A DNA stretch of 49,404 bases from Tepidanaerobacter sp. EBM-38 (GCA_001896545.1 MPOT01000024.1:1-49404); one strand, 5' to 3'; counted from the first letter of the stretch, positions 35,670 to 45,768 are shown. Numbers and translations: made by a program. The notes: generated by a model not told the origin, from the sequence alone.

Positions 35670-35748
35670 ATATACCAGTCCTCAATTATGTAGGTGAATC
35701 TAATATATTTTCGGACAATTAACTCTTGTTTTATTGTATCATCTGCAT

Positions 35749-36000
35749 ATGGTTTACTCAATGAAATTTCCATATGAGTTTTTAAAAAAATATTTACTGT
35801 TGATAGAAAAGGCCACGGCAAAAACATGTGAAACAAGATATTACCTATGTAGCATAGAACCTGATGCCACAAAATTTGCAGTAAACATTCTTAAACTGGA
35901 AAAGTCAAAAAAGAGAAGAAGTTTGAAGGCTAAACGTTTTAAAGCATCAGGGAGTTTAAGTTACCTTGAAAAAGTATTGTCTTGTACCAGTGTTGATTAA
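35749..36000 (+). pseudogene. ISAs1-family transposase remnant with internal deletion
   Basis: An 83-codon frame. TCETRYYLCSIEPDATKFAVNI matches the 'xETRYYiSSLxxDAxxxAxaiR' block of ISAs1-type transposases, which in intact proteins is followed by the HWGIEN...catalytic Glu region. Here it jumps directly to LEKSKKRRSLKAKRFKASGSLSYLEKVL, which resembles the family's basic C-terminal end. The roughly 50-60 residues with the last catalytic acidic residue are missing, as is the N-terminal half. No ribosome site. It marks a former insertion-sequence site at the edge of the decay zone. Confidence 0.6.
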
Positions 36001-36040
36001 ATTTGGAGCACCACAAACATACTGCATCTCTCATATTTTT

Positions 36041-36060
36041 TGCCGCAACGGCATTTTTTT
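36041..36060 (+). terminator. Terminator upstream of secA
   Basis: Short stem TGCCG-CAA-CGGCA followed by seven T (36054-36060). The remaining stretch to 36228 holds the secA leader; no gene seen. Confidence 0.7.
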
Positions 36061-36228
36061 AAAAATCCTTTTGGGATTGTTGTGTTAGAATAATTTTTCA
36101 TGCGTTTGCCGTGTGTAAAAAGGCAGTATAAGATGACACAAACAATAAAATGTAATATAATTAATACTATGATTCAACTATAAAAAGTCAATTTTGACCT
36201 ATGCTTTTAAGCAGATTGAGGTGGTAGT

Positions 36229-38739
36229 ATGTTAAATATACTTAATAAAATATTAGGCAACGGCAATGAAAAGGAAATCAAAAAACTTCAAAAAACGGTT
36301 GACGTGATTAATGCTTTGGAACCTTCCATCGAAAAGCTTTCCGACAGTGAACTTCGCAGTAAAACCGATGAGTTTAAAGAACGGCTTTCCAAAGGGGAAA
36401 CCCTGGATGACATCTTGCCGGAGGCCTTTGCTGTGGTAAGAGAGGCATCCAAGAGAACGCTGAATATGAGGCCTTTTGACGTTCAAGTTATGGGCGGCAT
36501 TGTCCTTCATCAAGGTCGCATAGCCGAGATGAAGACCGGTGAAGGCAAAACATTAGTCGCTACAATGCCGGTGTATCTAAATGCTCTTACTGGACAAGGC
36601 GTTCATATAGTCACAGTTAACGATTACCTGGCAAAAAGAGATAGTGAATGGATGGGCAAGATATATAATTTTTTAGGGCTTGAGGTGGGCCTGATAGTTC
36701 ATGATTTGGATTTTGAGGAGCGTAAAAAAGCTTATAATGCCGACATAACTTACGGCACCAACAATGAATTCGGCTTTGACTATCTGAGAGATAATATGGT
36801 ACTCTACAAAGAGCATATGGTTCAACGACCTTTAAACTATGCCATCGTTGATGAAGTTGACAGTATACTCATTGACGAGGCTCGGACTCCGCTTATAATT
36901 TCAGGGCAAGCCGAAGAGTCTACGGATATATATTATAAATTTGCCCGATTTGTTCCCCGACTTGTGCCAGATGAAGATTATACGGTGGACGAAAAAGCTC
37001 ACAGCGTCATGCCGACGGAAAAGGGAATCAAAAAAGCTGAAAGTTTTCTAGGTATTGAAAACCTGTATGACGAAGAAAATATGGAATTATTACACCATCT
37101 GCAGCAAGCCTTGAAGGCACATGCGCTAATGAAATTAGACAGGGATTATGTTGTAAAAGACGGACAGGTAATAATCGTTGACGAATTCACAGGTAGACTT
37201 ATGTTCGGCCGAAGATACAGCGATGGTTTGCACCAAGCCATTGAAGCAAAGGAAGGCGTCAAAGTAGAAAACGAGAGCAAGACATTAGCAACCATAACAT
37301 TTCAGAATTATTTCCGCATGTATAAGAAACTTGCAGGCATGACAGGTACTGCAGCTACGGAGGAGGAAGAATTCCGCGGGATTTACGGCCTTGACGTAGT
37401 AGTTATACCTACGAATAAACCTATGATAAGAACAGATTATCCTGATGCTGTCTATAAGACGGAAAAGGGTAAATTCAATGCTGTAGTGGAAGAAATCCAA
37501 GAATGTCATAGAAAAGGGCGTCCGGTGCTTGTAGGCACAATCTCCATTGAGAAATCCGAACTTTTAAGCAGCATGCTGAAACGCAAGGGCATCCCCCATC
37601 AGGTGTTAAATGCCAAGTACCATGAAAAGGAAGCGCAAATAATAGCACAGGCAGGGCAAAAGGGTGCTGTGACTATTGCGACCAATATGGCCGGTAGAGG
37701 TACCGATATAGTATTGGGAGAAGGAGTGGCAGAGCTTGGAGGTCTTCACATAATAGGTACCGAAAGACATGAGTCCCGCCGAATTGACAACCAGCTCAGA
37801 GGCCGGTCCGGACGGCAGGGAGATCCAGGTTCTTCAAGATTTTATATATCCCTGGAAGATGATTTAATGCGGCTTTTCGGAGCAGATAATATAAAAGGCA
37901 TAATGGATAAGTTAGGCTTAGAAGAGGATCAGCCTATTGAACATCCGCTTATAACAAAGTCTATCGAGAATGCTCAAAAGAAGGTTGAAGCCCACAATTT
38001 TGATATAAGAAAACATGTTTTAGAATATGATGATGTGATGAATACCCAGCGTGAAGTCATATATTCCCAGAGACGGCATGTGCTGGAAAGCGAAAACCTA
38101 AAAGACAGTATAATGGAAATGATTGCCCAGGTTGTAGATAGATTGATGGATATATATGCTTCAAAGGAAATTCATCCGGAAGAGTGGGATATAAGCGGTC
38201 TTTCAGAGTATTTGAAGGATATATTTCAAATAAGCTGCGATATTGACGAAAGCAAACTTGAGGATATGTCAAGGGAGGATATTTGCAGTATACTCATCGA
38301 AAAGGCTCAAGCTGCTTATGAGAAAAAGGAAGCAGAGCTAGGCAGTGATACCATGCGTGAACTGGAACGGTATATTATGCTCAAGACCGTTGACCAAAAA
38401 TGGATGGATCATATTGATGCCATGGATCAATTGCGAGAAGGCATAGGCCTTAGAGCATACGGTCAAAGAGATCCGGTAATAGAGTATAAATTCGAAGGTT
38501 ATGAGATGTTTCAGGATATGATAAAAAATATCCAGGAAGATACCCTGCGATATCTTTTCCGAGTTCGGATAAAGGCAGCTCCGGAAAGGCGGGAAAAGAC
38601 TTACAATATGTCCTATTCTCATAGTGAAACTGGAGAAAAATCTCAACCGATAAGGAAACAAAAGAAAATAGGCCGCAATGATCCTTGCCCCTGCGGCAGC
38701 GGCAAGAAATATAAAAAATGCTGCGGTAGAACGGTTTAA
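36229..38739 (+). CDS. secA: SecA preprotein translocase ATPase
   Basis: An 836-residue protein that drives secreted proteins through the SecYEG channel. Walker [10 protein letters not shown] (~residue 101), [42 protein letters not shown] and [23 protein letters not shown] are all intact, followed by the helical scaffold with [24 protein letters not shown]. The end carries the zinc-binding/SecB-type motif [13 protein letters not shown]. Full length for the Firmicutes short form. It is directly followed by prfB, a very common arrangement (secA-prfB). Confidence 0.99.
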   Translation: MLNILNKILGNGNEKEIKKLQKTVDVINALEPSIEKLSDSELRSKTDEFKERLSKGETLDDILPEAFAVVREASKRTLNMRPFDVQVMGGIVLHQGRIAEMKTGEGKTLVATMPVYLNALTGQGVHIVTVNDYLAKRDSEWMGKIYNFLGLEVGLIVHDLDFEERKKAYNADITYGTNNEFGFDYLRDNMVLYKEHMVQRPLNYAIVDEVDSILIDEARTPLIISGQAEESTDIYYKFARFVPRLVPDEDYTVDEKAHSVMPTEKGIKKAESFLGIENLYDEENMELLHHLQQALKAHALMKLDRDYVVKDGQVIIVDEFTGRLMFGRRYSDGLHQAIEAKEGVKVENESKTLATITFQNYFRMYKKLAGMTGTAATEEEEFRGIYGLDVVVIPTNKPMIRTDYPDAVYKTEKGKFNAVVEEIQECHRKGRPVLVGTISIEKSELLSSMLKRKGIPHQVLNAKYHEKEAQIIAQAGQKGAVTIATNMAGRGTDIVLGEGVAELGGLHIIGTERHESRRIDNQLRGRSGRQGDPGSSRFYISLEDDLMRLFGADNIKGIMDKLGLEEDQPIEHPLITKSIENAQKKVEAHNFDIRKHVLEYDDVMNTQREVIYSQRRHVLESENLKDSIMEMIAQVVDRLMDIYASKEIHPEEWDISGLSEYLKDIFQISCDIDESKLEDMSREDICSILIEKAQAAYEKKEAELGSDTMRELERYIMLKTVDQKWMDHIDAMDQLREGIGLRAYGQRDPVIEYKFEGYEMFQDMIKNIQEDTLRYLFRVRIKAAPERREKTYNMSYSHSETGEKSQPIRKQKKIGRNDPCPCGSGKKYKKCCGRTV

Positions 38740-38783
38740 GGGGAAAGCAGATATTTATTTATGAAATGAGATGAGGGATAAAC

Positions 38784-39882
38784 ATGCTTGATGAATATAG
38801 AATTGAGATAGAGGCGGCAAAGCCTGTTTTAACTGAACTGAGGGATTCACTTTGAAATCGATAAAATTAAACTGGAGATAAATCAGTTAGAAGAGAAAAC
38901 CCTTGCTGCAGATTTTTGGAACGACCAAGAATTGGCTCAGAAAACCTTGCAGCAGTTAAATGACCTTAAGGAAAAATTTAATAATTTCACATTACTTGAA
39001 AAAAAATATGATGATCTTTTGACCCTAATCGAGCTATGCACCGAAACCGATGATGAAGAACTTCGAACGGAACTGCTTAATGAAGTGAAAGACTTTAAAA
39101 AGCAGTTAGAAAAAATGAAATTACAAACCCTTCTTTCAGGTAAATATGATAGTAGAAATGCCATTCTTACTCTTCATGCGGGTGCGGGAGGTACCGAAGC
39201 CCAGGATTGGGTGAGTATGCTGCTTCGCATGTATACCCGATGGGCTGAAGATAAGGGGTATAAGGTAAGCATACTTGATATGCTGCCGGGTGATGAAGCC
39301 GGAATAAAAAGTGCCACCATTTTGGTGGAGGGACCAAATGCTTACGGGTATTTAAAGTCGGAAAAAGGAGTGCACCGCTTAGTCAGGATTTCCCCCTTTG
39401 ATGCTGCCGGCAGGCGACATACATCTTTTGCGTCAGTAGATGTTATGCCTGAAATTGATGATGATATTGAAATAGACATTAAACCTGAAGACCTTAAAAT
39501 AGATACTTTCCGATCGGGAGGAGCAGGCGGCCAGCATGTAAATAAAACCGAGTCTGCAGTCCGCATAACTCATATTCCAACAGGAACAGTAGTATCGTGC
39601 CAAAATGAGCGCTCACAGCAAAGCAACCGCAATACGGCAATGAAGATTTTGAGGGCAAAACTCTTTGATATTTATCAGGAAGAACAGCAAAAGGAACTTG
39701 ATAAAATAAGGGGCAGCCAGAAAGAGATAGCTTGGGGAAGTCAAATACGGTCCTATATTTTTCATCCTTACAGCCTTGTGAAAGACCATAGAACCGATGT
39801 AGAAGTAGGCAATGTTCAAGCGGTAATGGACGGTGAATTGGATGAGTTTATAAATGCATATTTAAAATCAATAGCAAGGTAG
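38784..39882 (+). CDS. prfB: Peptide chain release factor 2 with programmed +1 frameshift
   Basis: The gene starts at ATG 38784 and reads 23 codons to AGG GAT TCA CTT TGA (stop 38853-38855). Skipping T 38853 continues at GAA 38854 in the frame to 39882, giving 365 residues. The slip site CTTTGA, preceded by an SD-like AGGGA, is the known autoregulatory frameshift of RF2: low RF2 slows termination at UGA and favours the shift. The product has the GGQ motif ([20 protein letters not shown]) and the SPF stop-recognition motif ([15 protein letters not shown]). A caller that ignores the shift starts the gene late, near 38932. Confidence 0.97.
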
Positions 39883-39902
39883 AGATATACGGTTGTTTAT
39901 TA

Positions 39903-39949
39903 GGGAGTATCGCAAATATTTTAAAATATTTGCGATACTCCCTAATTTT
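39903..39949 (+). terminator. Terminator of prfB: 40-base perfect palindrome
   Basis: GGGAGTATCGCAAATATTTT (39903-39922) and its exact complement 39923-39942, followed by TAATTTT. Long enough to form a cruciform. Confidence 0.8.
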
Positions 39950-39951
39950 AA

Positions 39952-39978
39952 TTGACAAGTAAAACCTATGCGTATAAT
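39952..39978 (+). promoter_or_regulatory. Sigma-A-like promoter before the ZIP transporter
   Basis: TTGACA (39952-39957), 15-base spacer, TATAAT (39973-39978); both boxes match consensus, though the spacer is short. A TAATAT two bases downstream would give 17. The leader to the ATG is ~190 bases and holds no recognised riboswitch. Confidence 0.55.
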
Positions 39979-40175
39979 ATAAAACAGAGGCTAAAACCAA
40001 ATTGATGTTGACCTTAAAAGTTTATTATAGTAAAAATATTGGGCATTATATATGATATGATTGATAGTAATAGTCAAAATCAGGGTATATAATTTCTGTT
40101 AATGCAGCAGAATTTGAACATCATAAACATAATCATTAAGAGAAAATTAATTTTAAAAAGCAGGTGGTCTATTTC

Positions 40176-40919
40176 ATGGAAGTCTTGAACATTACATTAA
40201 AAGGAACTTTAGCTGGTGTATTTGGAACGGGTTTGGGCGGGTTGCTAATTGTTTTACTTGGAAAGCCTAGAAAAACAGTTTTAAGTTCTGTTATTGCTTT
40301 ATCCGGAGGGATAATGCTATCGGTGGTCTTTTCTGATTTACTTCCTGAAGCTATTAGAATGGGAGGACCTTTCTCTGCCTTCATAGGTTTATTGATGGGT
40401 GTTGTATTTCTTTTGCTTTTGGATTTATACTTACCTCACTGCCACTTTCAAAGCGGAACAGATGGCGACTGTAAACAGGTTCGCTATATGCGCGCAAGCA
40501 TTCTTATAGGTTTAGGTATAGCGATGCACAACTTTCCTGAGGGTTTAGCCATAGGAGCAGGATATGCTGCATCAGATGAGTTAGGTTTATCATTGACGTT
40601 TATTATAGGCTTACAAAATATACCCGAAGGTATGGCTATGGCAGGGCCTATGAAAGCCGGATTTTTAAGTAATTTAAGCATATTAATGTGGACTGCATTA
40701 GCAGGTGTTCCCATGGGCATAGGAGCATTTTGCGGTGCATTGGCCGGAGGAGTATCAAGCTTGATTTTATCCCTATCTCTTGGCTTTGCGGCTGGGGCAA
40801 TGCTTTACGTAGTCTTTGACGAACTGCTGCCTGAAGCTGATGAATTATCCGAGGGCCACTCAGCTACATTCGGAGCTATTTTAGGTGTAATTATAGGTCT
40901 TATGGTTTCGCTGTTTTAA
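40176..40919 (+). CDS. ZIP family divalent metal transporter
   Basis: A 247-residue membrane protein with about eight hydrophobic segments. The metal-site helices are seen at AMHNFPEGLAIGAGYA and GLQNIPEGMAMAGPMKAG, the 'HNxPEG' motifs of ZIP proteins (zinc, iron, manganese import); the second lacks the first His of the motif (QNIPEG), as is common. A His-containing loop (LPHCHFQSGTDGDC) lies between. ATG 40176 has AGGTGG eight bases upstream. Single gene with its own promoter and terminator. Confidence 0.92.
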   Translation: MEVLNITLKGTLAGVFGTGLGGLLIVLLGKPRKTVLSSVIALSGGIMLSVVFSDLLPEAIRMGGPFSAFIGLLMGVVFLLLLDLYLPHCHFQSGTDGDCKQVRYMRASILIGLGIAMHNFPEGLAIGAGYAASDELGLSLTFIIGLQNIPEGMAMAGPMKAGFLSNLSILMWTALAGVPMGIGAFCGALAGGVSSLILSLSLGFAAGAMLYVVFDELLPEADELSEGHSATFGAILGVIIGLMVSLF

Positions 40920-40964
40920 GATATTTTATACCATGCCGTAAATGACTATGATATGATATAAGGC

Positions 40965-41005
40965 AATAAAAGCGGGCGGTCGATGACTTCTCGCTTTTAT
41001 TGTTT
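40965..41005 (+). terminator. Terminator after the ZIP gene
   Basis: Arms AATAAAAGCG (40965-40974) and CGCTTTTATT (40992-41001), then GTTTT. The loop contains GGCGGTCGATGAC, shared with the repeat at 47100-47113. Confidence 0.7.
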
Positions 41006-41148
41006 TATAGGGCATTTAAAAAGCCGATATTTTGACTAAGAAGGAATCTGACAGAATACTGTAGAATTATAATTACATCTTAGTATAAAATAACACATGT
41101 GAGTATTTAAAGCTTGAGTGTGTTGTATCTGCGAAATGAGTTGGTTTT

Positions 41149-41865
41149 ATGAGCGAAAAGGAAATCGTAACGAGATTTTTTTTAGATATACTGTTTCCTC
41201 CAAAGCCCTACTGTCTGCTATGTGGTAATAGACTTGCGAATACCGAGTCGATCATATGTGAAAATTGCAAGAATAAGATTGAGCCACTTACCGAGCCTTT
41301 ATGCGGTAAATGCGGAAAGCCGTTAAAAACCGGGTTTCTTTTCTGCAATGACTGCCAAAACGAACACCATGCTTTTGTGCAAGCCCGCTCTTATGGCCGA
41401 TATGATGGGGTATTAAAGCAATTAATTTATGAGTTTAAATATAATGGAAGGCAAGAACTGGCAGAAATTTTAGGTCAAATGATGTTTAGTCTTTTAAAGG
41501 AAATTTCATGGCCTGATTTTGACTACCTGGTTCCGCTTCCTCTTCATGCAGCAAGACAGAGGGAAAGAGGTTTCAATCAAGCATATTTACTGACGAAAAT
41601 TTTGGCTCGAAAAAGCAGTATACCGGTATTTAATGGCTTAAAAAGAGTAAAACCAACTGAACATCAGACCTTTCTTGATAAATCTTTCCGCAAGAAAAAT
41701 CTTGAAGGTGCCTTTAAAGTTGTAAAAAATAGTAAAATCCATGATAAGACTGTGCTTTTGATAGATGATGTGTATACTACTGGTGCTACGACCGGAGAGT
41801 GCTCCAAAAGCCTTCTTGAAGCCGGAGCTAAAGCTGTTTATGTAATGACTTGTGCAAGAGGATAA
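41149..41865 (+). CDS. comF: ComF-family phosphoribosyltransferase-like protein
   Basis: A 238-residue protein. The N-terminal zinc-finger part has four Cys pairs (CLLCGN, CENCKN, CGKCGK, CNDCQ), followed by YDGVLKQLIYEFKYNGR, VPLPLHAARQRERGFNQA and the PRPP-binding loop VLLIDDVYTTGATTGE. In naturally competent bacteria ComF helps handle single-stranded DNA during uptake. In Bacillus relatives comF stands at the head of the yvyF-flgM-flgN-flgK-flgL-fliW-csrA run, exactly as here. An ATG start is used although the ribosome site is weak. Confidence 0.95.
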   Translation: MSEKEIVTRFFLDILFPPKPYCLLCGNRLANTESIICENCKNKIEPLTEPLCGKCGKPLKTGFLFCNDCQNEHHAFVQARSYGRYDGVLKQLIYEFKYNGRQELAEILGQMMFSLLKEISWPDFDYLVPLPLHAARQRERGFNQAYLLTKILARKSSIPVFNGLKRVKPTEHQTFLDKSFRKKNLEGAFKVVKNSKIHDKTVLLIDDVYTTGATTGECSKSLLEAGAKAVYVMTCARG

Positions 41866-41922
41866 TAGGCTAAAGAAAAAATACAAAGATTTCGAATATA
41901 TATGTAAAGGAGTGGAACCGAT

Positions 41923-42327
41923 ATGGATCTTAGAAACTGCCCGGAGTGTGGGAAACTTTTCGTCTATAATCATCGAAACTTGTGCCCTGAGTGTTTAAAA
42001 AAAGATGAAGAAGGTTTTGATCGCGTGAGAGATTTTCTTTACGATAATCCTCAAGCTACAGTAGAAGAAATATCTGAGGCTACCGGGGTGCCTACTAAAA
42101 GTATTTTGGAGTATTTAAAAGAAGGCAGATTGATGCTGAGCAGCAAAAATGTCAATATTGTTTTGAGCTGTGAGACCTGTGGAGCACCAATTTTATATGG
42201 CAGATTTTGTGAAAAATGTACAGGCAAATTAAAAGGCGGTTTTACCTCAGGCCAAAAATCAATGTTTGTTGATGAAGATATGAAAGGGAAACTGCATTTG
42301 TCAAAACTGAGAAAAGATAAAAAATGA
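41923..42327 (+). CDS. yvyF: Flagellar operon protein YvyF
   Basis: A 134-residue protein with two zinc-finger-like Cys pairs at the start (CPECGKLF, CPECLKK), a helix-turn-helix-like segment PQATVEEISEATGVPTKSILEYLKEGRL, and a third and fourth Cys pair (CETCGAP, CEKCTG). This is the YvyF family always found before flgM in Firmicutes. ATG with AAGGAGTGG upstream. Role in flagellar gene control is likely but not well characterised. Confidence 0.9.
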   Translation: MDLRNCPECGKLFVYNHRNLCPECLKKDEEGFDRVRDFLYDNPQATVEEISEATGVPTKSILEYLKEGRLMLSSKNVNIVLSCETCGAPILYGRFCEKCTGKLKGGFTSGQKSMFVDEDMKGKLHLSKLRKDKK

Positions 42328-42479
42328 GATATATATAGCAAATAAAGAGCGGAAAAAGGAGATAAATCCTCATCAGCGGTGTATATGCTCGTTTTATAGA
42401 CTTATATATATATAAAATCTATCCGAAATATATTAAGAAGAGGTTAGCTTTAAGACTCTTATAAGGGGGCTTTTTTAAC
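42328..42479. other. yvyF-flgM gap
   Basis: An A/T-rich stretch of 152 bases. An imperfect inverted repeat TAGACTTATATATATAT / TATAAAATCTA lies near 42397-42422, and CCGAAATA near 42423 resembles a sigma-28 -10 element but no -35 TAAA stands at the right distance. Confidence 0.3.
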
Positions 42480-42776
42480 ATGAATATCTCAAAAAGTCAA
42501 TTAGATGGGGTAATAAGAACTTACCTGAAAAATCCGGAGCAAATCAAAAGCAAAACTGATATAAAATCTAAAGAAATGCAAGCTGATGAGTTGAGTATTT
42601 CTGAGGATGTGCAGGAATTTGCCAGGTTGGTCAAACTTGCCTCTAAGGCAGATGATATAAGAATTGAAAAAGTAAAAGAGTTAAAAACTATGATAAATGC
42701 CGGAACCTACAATATAGACGGTAAATTGGTGGCAGATAAGATTATTGAAGAACATTCTACAGAGAAATTGATTTAA
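42480..42776 (+). CDS. flgM: Anti-sigma-28 factor FlgM
   Basis: A 98-residue protein. FlgM holds the flagellar sigma factor inactive until hook completion. The conserved C-terminal part is visible: DELSISEDVQEFARLVKLA, then RIEKVKELKTMINAGTYNIDGKLVADKIIEE, which is the defining 'R..kV..lk..i..G.Y.vd...vA..ii' pattern. ATG follows GGGGGC. It runs directly into flgN. Confidence 0.95.
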   Translation: MNISKSQLDGVIRTYLKNPEQIKSKTDIKSKEMQADELSISEDVQEFARLVKLASKADDIRIEKVKELKTMINAGTYNIDGKLVADKIIEEHSTEKLI

Positions 42777-42797
42777 GAGGCAATGGGGGCTTTGAAT

Positions 42798-43301
42798 ATG
42801 AAACAAGAGTTAGTCGGATCCATCCTTATAAATGTCATGAGAGAACAGCTTGAGATATATAAAGAATTATCGAATCTCGCTGAAGAAAAAACAAATATAC
42901 TTATTAAGGGCGATCTTGCACTGCTCAACGAAATAACTGAAATAGAACAGGCATTAATCTTCAAATTGGGTAAATTAGAAGAAGAAAGAGTTGAGTTGGT
43001 AAAACAGATTGCCGAAGAGCATGGTAAAGATACTTCCGAAGTAAAAGCGGATTTTCTTAAAAGTATTTTCCCGGATCAACAAGAAGCCGAAACTTTTTCC
43101 GGTATTTACAGTGAACTTAAATCGGTTTTACTCGAAGTTGATACAAAAAATGAGACAAATGCAAAGCTGATTAAAAGTGCATTGGATTACATTGATTTTT
43201 CAATCAAACTCTTGACTGATTCCGGAGAAATAAAAACTAATTACAGTCCTGATGGAGTCAATACACAGAAAGCGTTTCATTTTATTGATAAAAAAGCATA
43301 A
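42798..43301 (+). CDS. flgN: Flagellar export chaperone FlgN
   Basis: A helical protein of ~167 residues matching FlgN, the chaperone of the hook-filament junction proteins FlgK and FlgL encoded next. It consists of long helices (ELVGSILINVMREQLEIYKELSNLAEEKTNILIKGDLALLNEITEIEQAL in its first part) and a Ser/Asn-rich end. ATG 42798 has GGGGG seven bases upstream; ATG 42783 in the same frame has only AAGAGG very close and is the alternative. Confidence 0.88.
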   Translation: MKQELVGSILINVMREQLEIYKELSNLAEEKTNILIKGDLALLNEITEIEQALIFKLGKLEEERVELVKQIAEEHGKDTSEVKADFLKSIFPDQQEAETFSGIYSELKSVLLEVDTKNETNAKLIKSALDYIDFSIKLLTDSGEIKTNYSPDGVNTQKAFHFIDKKA

Positions 43302-43315
43302 GGCGGTGAAAGCTA

Positions 43316-44695
43316 TTGCAATCAAGTTTTTTAGGAATCGAAATCGCAAAAACGGCTTTGTTTGCCAATCAACGAGCTCAGCAAACCGTAGCTCATAACG
43401 TGTCAAATGCCAACACTCCGGGCTATTCCCGGCAAAGAGTAATTTTAGAGGCTACTCATACTGCTTATGGAATGGGAGCTAATTGGCAAATAGGAACAGG
43501 TGTAAAGGTATCTGATGTGGATCGCATACGCGATGAATTTACCGACAGGCAGTATAGAAATGAAAACTCCAGTCTTGGGCAGTGGAATATTCAAAGTGAT
43601 ATTTTAAAACAGGTGGAGGCAGTTTTTAATGAACCGTCGGACATCGGCATAGCCTCGGTGTTAAATGAATTTTGGGCAGGGCTTGAAACACTTTCCAAAG
43701 ATGCGGCTTCACAGGAAGCGCGTGAAACGGTCAAAGAAAAAGCCATTACATTGGCCAATACCATTAATCACGCCGTAACTCAGCTAAATGACATAGTAAG
43801 CGACATAAATTATAGGATTTCCATACAGGTAAACGAAGTCAACAGTATTGCCAGCCAGATTGCTCAACTAAACCTTCAGATACGGCAGGCGGAAACCGGC
43901 GGCGCTTCTGCGGCAGATCTAAAGGACAGTCGCGATCTCCTTTTAGATCAGCTGTCGAACTTGGTACAATTTGAATCCTACGAAGATGAGAACGGAATTT
44001 TTTCTGTAAATGTCGGTGGCGCTATTTTAGTAAAAGGACCGGATAGTGCCAATATGGAATTTGACACTTCGGTTCCCAATGGAAAAATAAAATGGAAAGA
44101 GTATACTTCGGATGTGCGGATTTTAAAAGGCGAACTCAAAGGCCTTATAGAATTAAGAGATGATAAACTGGAGAACTACTTAGACCAATTAGATAAGTTT
44201 ACACAAACATTTGTGGACGAATTTAATGCGATTCATGAAACAGGCTATAACTTAGATGGTGAAACGGCAATAGCATTTTTTGAATATGCCAATGGGGTAT
44301 TATCGGTAAATCCAGATATAGTTAGCAATCCTTCAAAAATAGCGGCCGCAGAAGAAGAGGATGGTATTCCCAGTGATAATCGGATCGCCCTGGAATTGGC
44401 AAACTTTAGATATAAGACTATAGACATAGATGGCAGAAACTGCACTATTGACGACTACTATGGCACCATTATTGCAAAAATCGGAGTAGATTCACAGGAG
44501 GCTGCCCGAGCGGCAGACAGTCAGGCTTTTATGGTAAGCCAACTGAACGAACGCAGACAAATGACATCCAGTGTATCCCTGGATGAAGAAATGACCAAGA
44601 TGATCCAATACCTACATGGTTACAATGCGGCCAGTCGAATTGTAACCACAGTAGATGAAATGCTGGATACCATAATCAATCGCATGGGTGTGTAA
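43316..44695 (+). CDS. flgK: Flagellar hook-associated protein 1
   Basis: A 459-residue hook-filament junction protein, exported by the flagellar secretion system. The start FLGIEIAKTALFANQRAQQTVAHNVSNANTPGYSRQRV is the rod/hook signature; the end SVSLDEEMTKMIQYLHGYNAASRIVTTVDEMLDTIINRMGV is the matching C-terminal helix. TTG start with AAGGCGGTGA upstream. It lies between its chaperone flgN and flgL. A perfect sigma-54 -24/-12 sequence occurs inside the gene at 44461-44476. Confidence 0.97.
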   Translation: MQSSFLGIEIAKTALFANQRAQQTVAHNVSNANTPGYSRQRVILEATHTAYGMGANWQIGTGVKVSDVDRIRDEFTDRQYRNENSSLGQWNIQSDILKQVEAVFNEPSDIGIASVLNEFWAGLETLSKDAASQEARETVKEKAITLANTINHAVTQLNDIVSDINYRISIQVNEVNSIASQIAQLNLQIRQAETGGASAADLKDSRDLLLDQLSNLVQFESYEDENGIFSVNVGGAILVKGPDSANMEFDTSVPNGKIKWKEYTSDVRILKGELKGLIELRDDKLENYLDQLDKFTQTFVDEFNAIHETGYNLDGETAIAFFEYANGVLSVNPDIVSNPSKIAAAEEEDGIPSDNRIALELANFRYKTIDIDGRNCTIDDYYGTIIAKIGVDSQEAARAADSQAFMVSQLNERRQMTSSVSLDEEMTKMIQYLHGYNAASRIVTTVDEMLDTIINRMGV

Positions 44696-44715
44696 TCGGA
44701 AGGTGGAGATGAAAC

Positions 44716-45606
44716 ATGAGAGTAACTCAATCTATGATAAGTGAAAATTTTACGCGAAACCTTATGCAAAACTTAAAACGTTTAAGTGATGTTAATGACA
44801 AGATATTATCTGAAAAAAACATAAGACGTCCATCCGATGATCCGGTAGGTGCTGCCATGGCTATCAAACTTCGCCGACAGATTGCAGCTATACAGCAGTA
44901 TAACAGCAATGCCCAAGATGCCTTGACCTGGATGAAAGATACGGAAACAGCTCTTACTAATACGGGCGATATACTTCAGCGTTTAGATGAACTTACGGTT
45001 CAAGTGGCAAACGGCACATTAACCCCCGATGACCGAGAAAAAATACTATATGAAGTTAAGGAATTAAAGGATCAGCTATTTCAAGAAGCAAATTCGACAA
45101 GCCTTGACAGATATCTGTTTGGCGGGTATTCTACGGATAAACCCCCGTTTATTAAAAATGATGTTACGGGCGAAATAGAGGAAAACCCCGATACTGTTAA
45201 TGGGGCTATTGAATATGACTTAGGTCAGTCTGAACGCATATCTATAAATTTGACGGGCTATGACGTATTCAGCGATATATTCAAAGCGGTGGAAAACCTT
45301 GAAACTGCTATCGAAACGGATGATACCGAAGCTCTTTCAGGTCAGGTTCTGGCAGATATAAAAAATGCGACGAGCACAGTCTTAAAATATCGTGCCCAGA
45401 TAGGTGCACGCAGCAACCGCTTAGAGGCTACGGTCTTAAGACTCGATGCCAATGAAGTTGATTATAAAGCACAGCTTTCAAATATCGAAGATATTGATTT
45501 AGCTCGGATGATAACTGACTTAAAAATGGAAGAAAGCGTATACAGAGCATCCCTTTCAGTAGGGGCAAGAATCATTCAGCCAAGCCTAGTTGATTTTCTA
45601 AGATAA
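44716..45606 (+). CDS. flgL: Flagellar hook-associated protein 3
   Basis: A 296-residue flagellin-like junction protein. RVTQSMISENFTRNLMQNLKRLSDVNDKILSEKNIRRPSDDPVGAAMA is the family's N-terminal helix, SLDRYLFGGYSTDKPPF the middle, and IEDIDLARMITDLKMEESVYRASLSVGARIIQPSLVDFL the C-terminal helix. ATG with GGAAGGTGGAG upstream. Follows flgK by 20 bases. Confidence 0.97.
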   Translation: MRVTQSMISENFTRNLMQNLKRLSDVNDKILSEKNIRRPSDDPVGAAMAIKLRRQIAAIQQYNSNAQDALTWMKDTETALTNTGDILQRLDELTVQVANGTLTPDDREKILYEVKELKDQLFQEANSTSLDRYLFGGYSTDKPPFIKNDVTGEIEENPDTVNGAIEYDLGQSERISINLTGYDVFSDIFKAVENLETAIETDDTEALSGQVLADIKNATSTVLKYRAQIGARSNRLEATVLRLDANEVDYKAQLSNIEDIDLARMITDLKMEESVYRASLSVGARIIQPSLVDFLR

Positions 45607-45768
45607 TCGTATTCTAACCTATAACAATATCAAGCCTCTTTATAGGAAACGGTCTTGGATCATCCAGACATCACAGTTCTCGATGATAGCCTTATCGAAT
45701 AATGTATGTTGTTTTATTAAAAATGGCGAAGATATTTTTTGCGCTGCTATCGGTTAGGGGGATTTGTA

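Noticed and set aside
38853..38855. Early TGA in prfB considered as a pseudogene mutation
   Set aside because: The CTTTGA slip site with upstream AGGGA is the known programmed frameshift; the rest of the gene is intact.
42328..42479. c-di-GMP or other riboswitch before flgM
   Set aside because: No match to the conserved cores of known riboswitch classes that I could find; only A/T-rich imperfect repeats.
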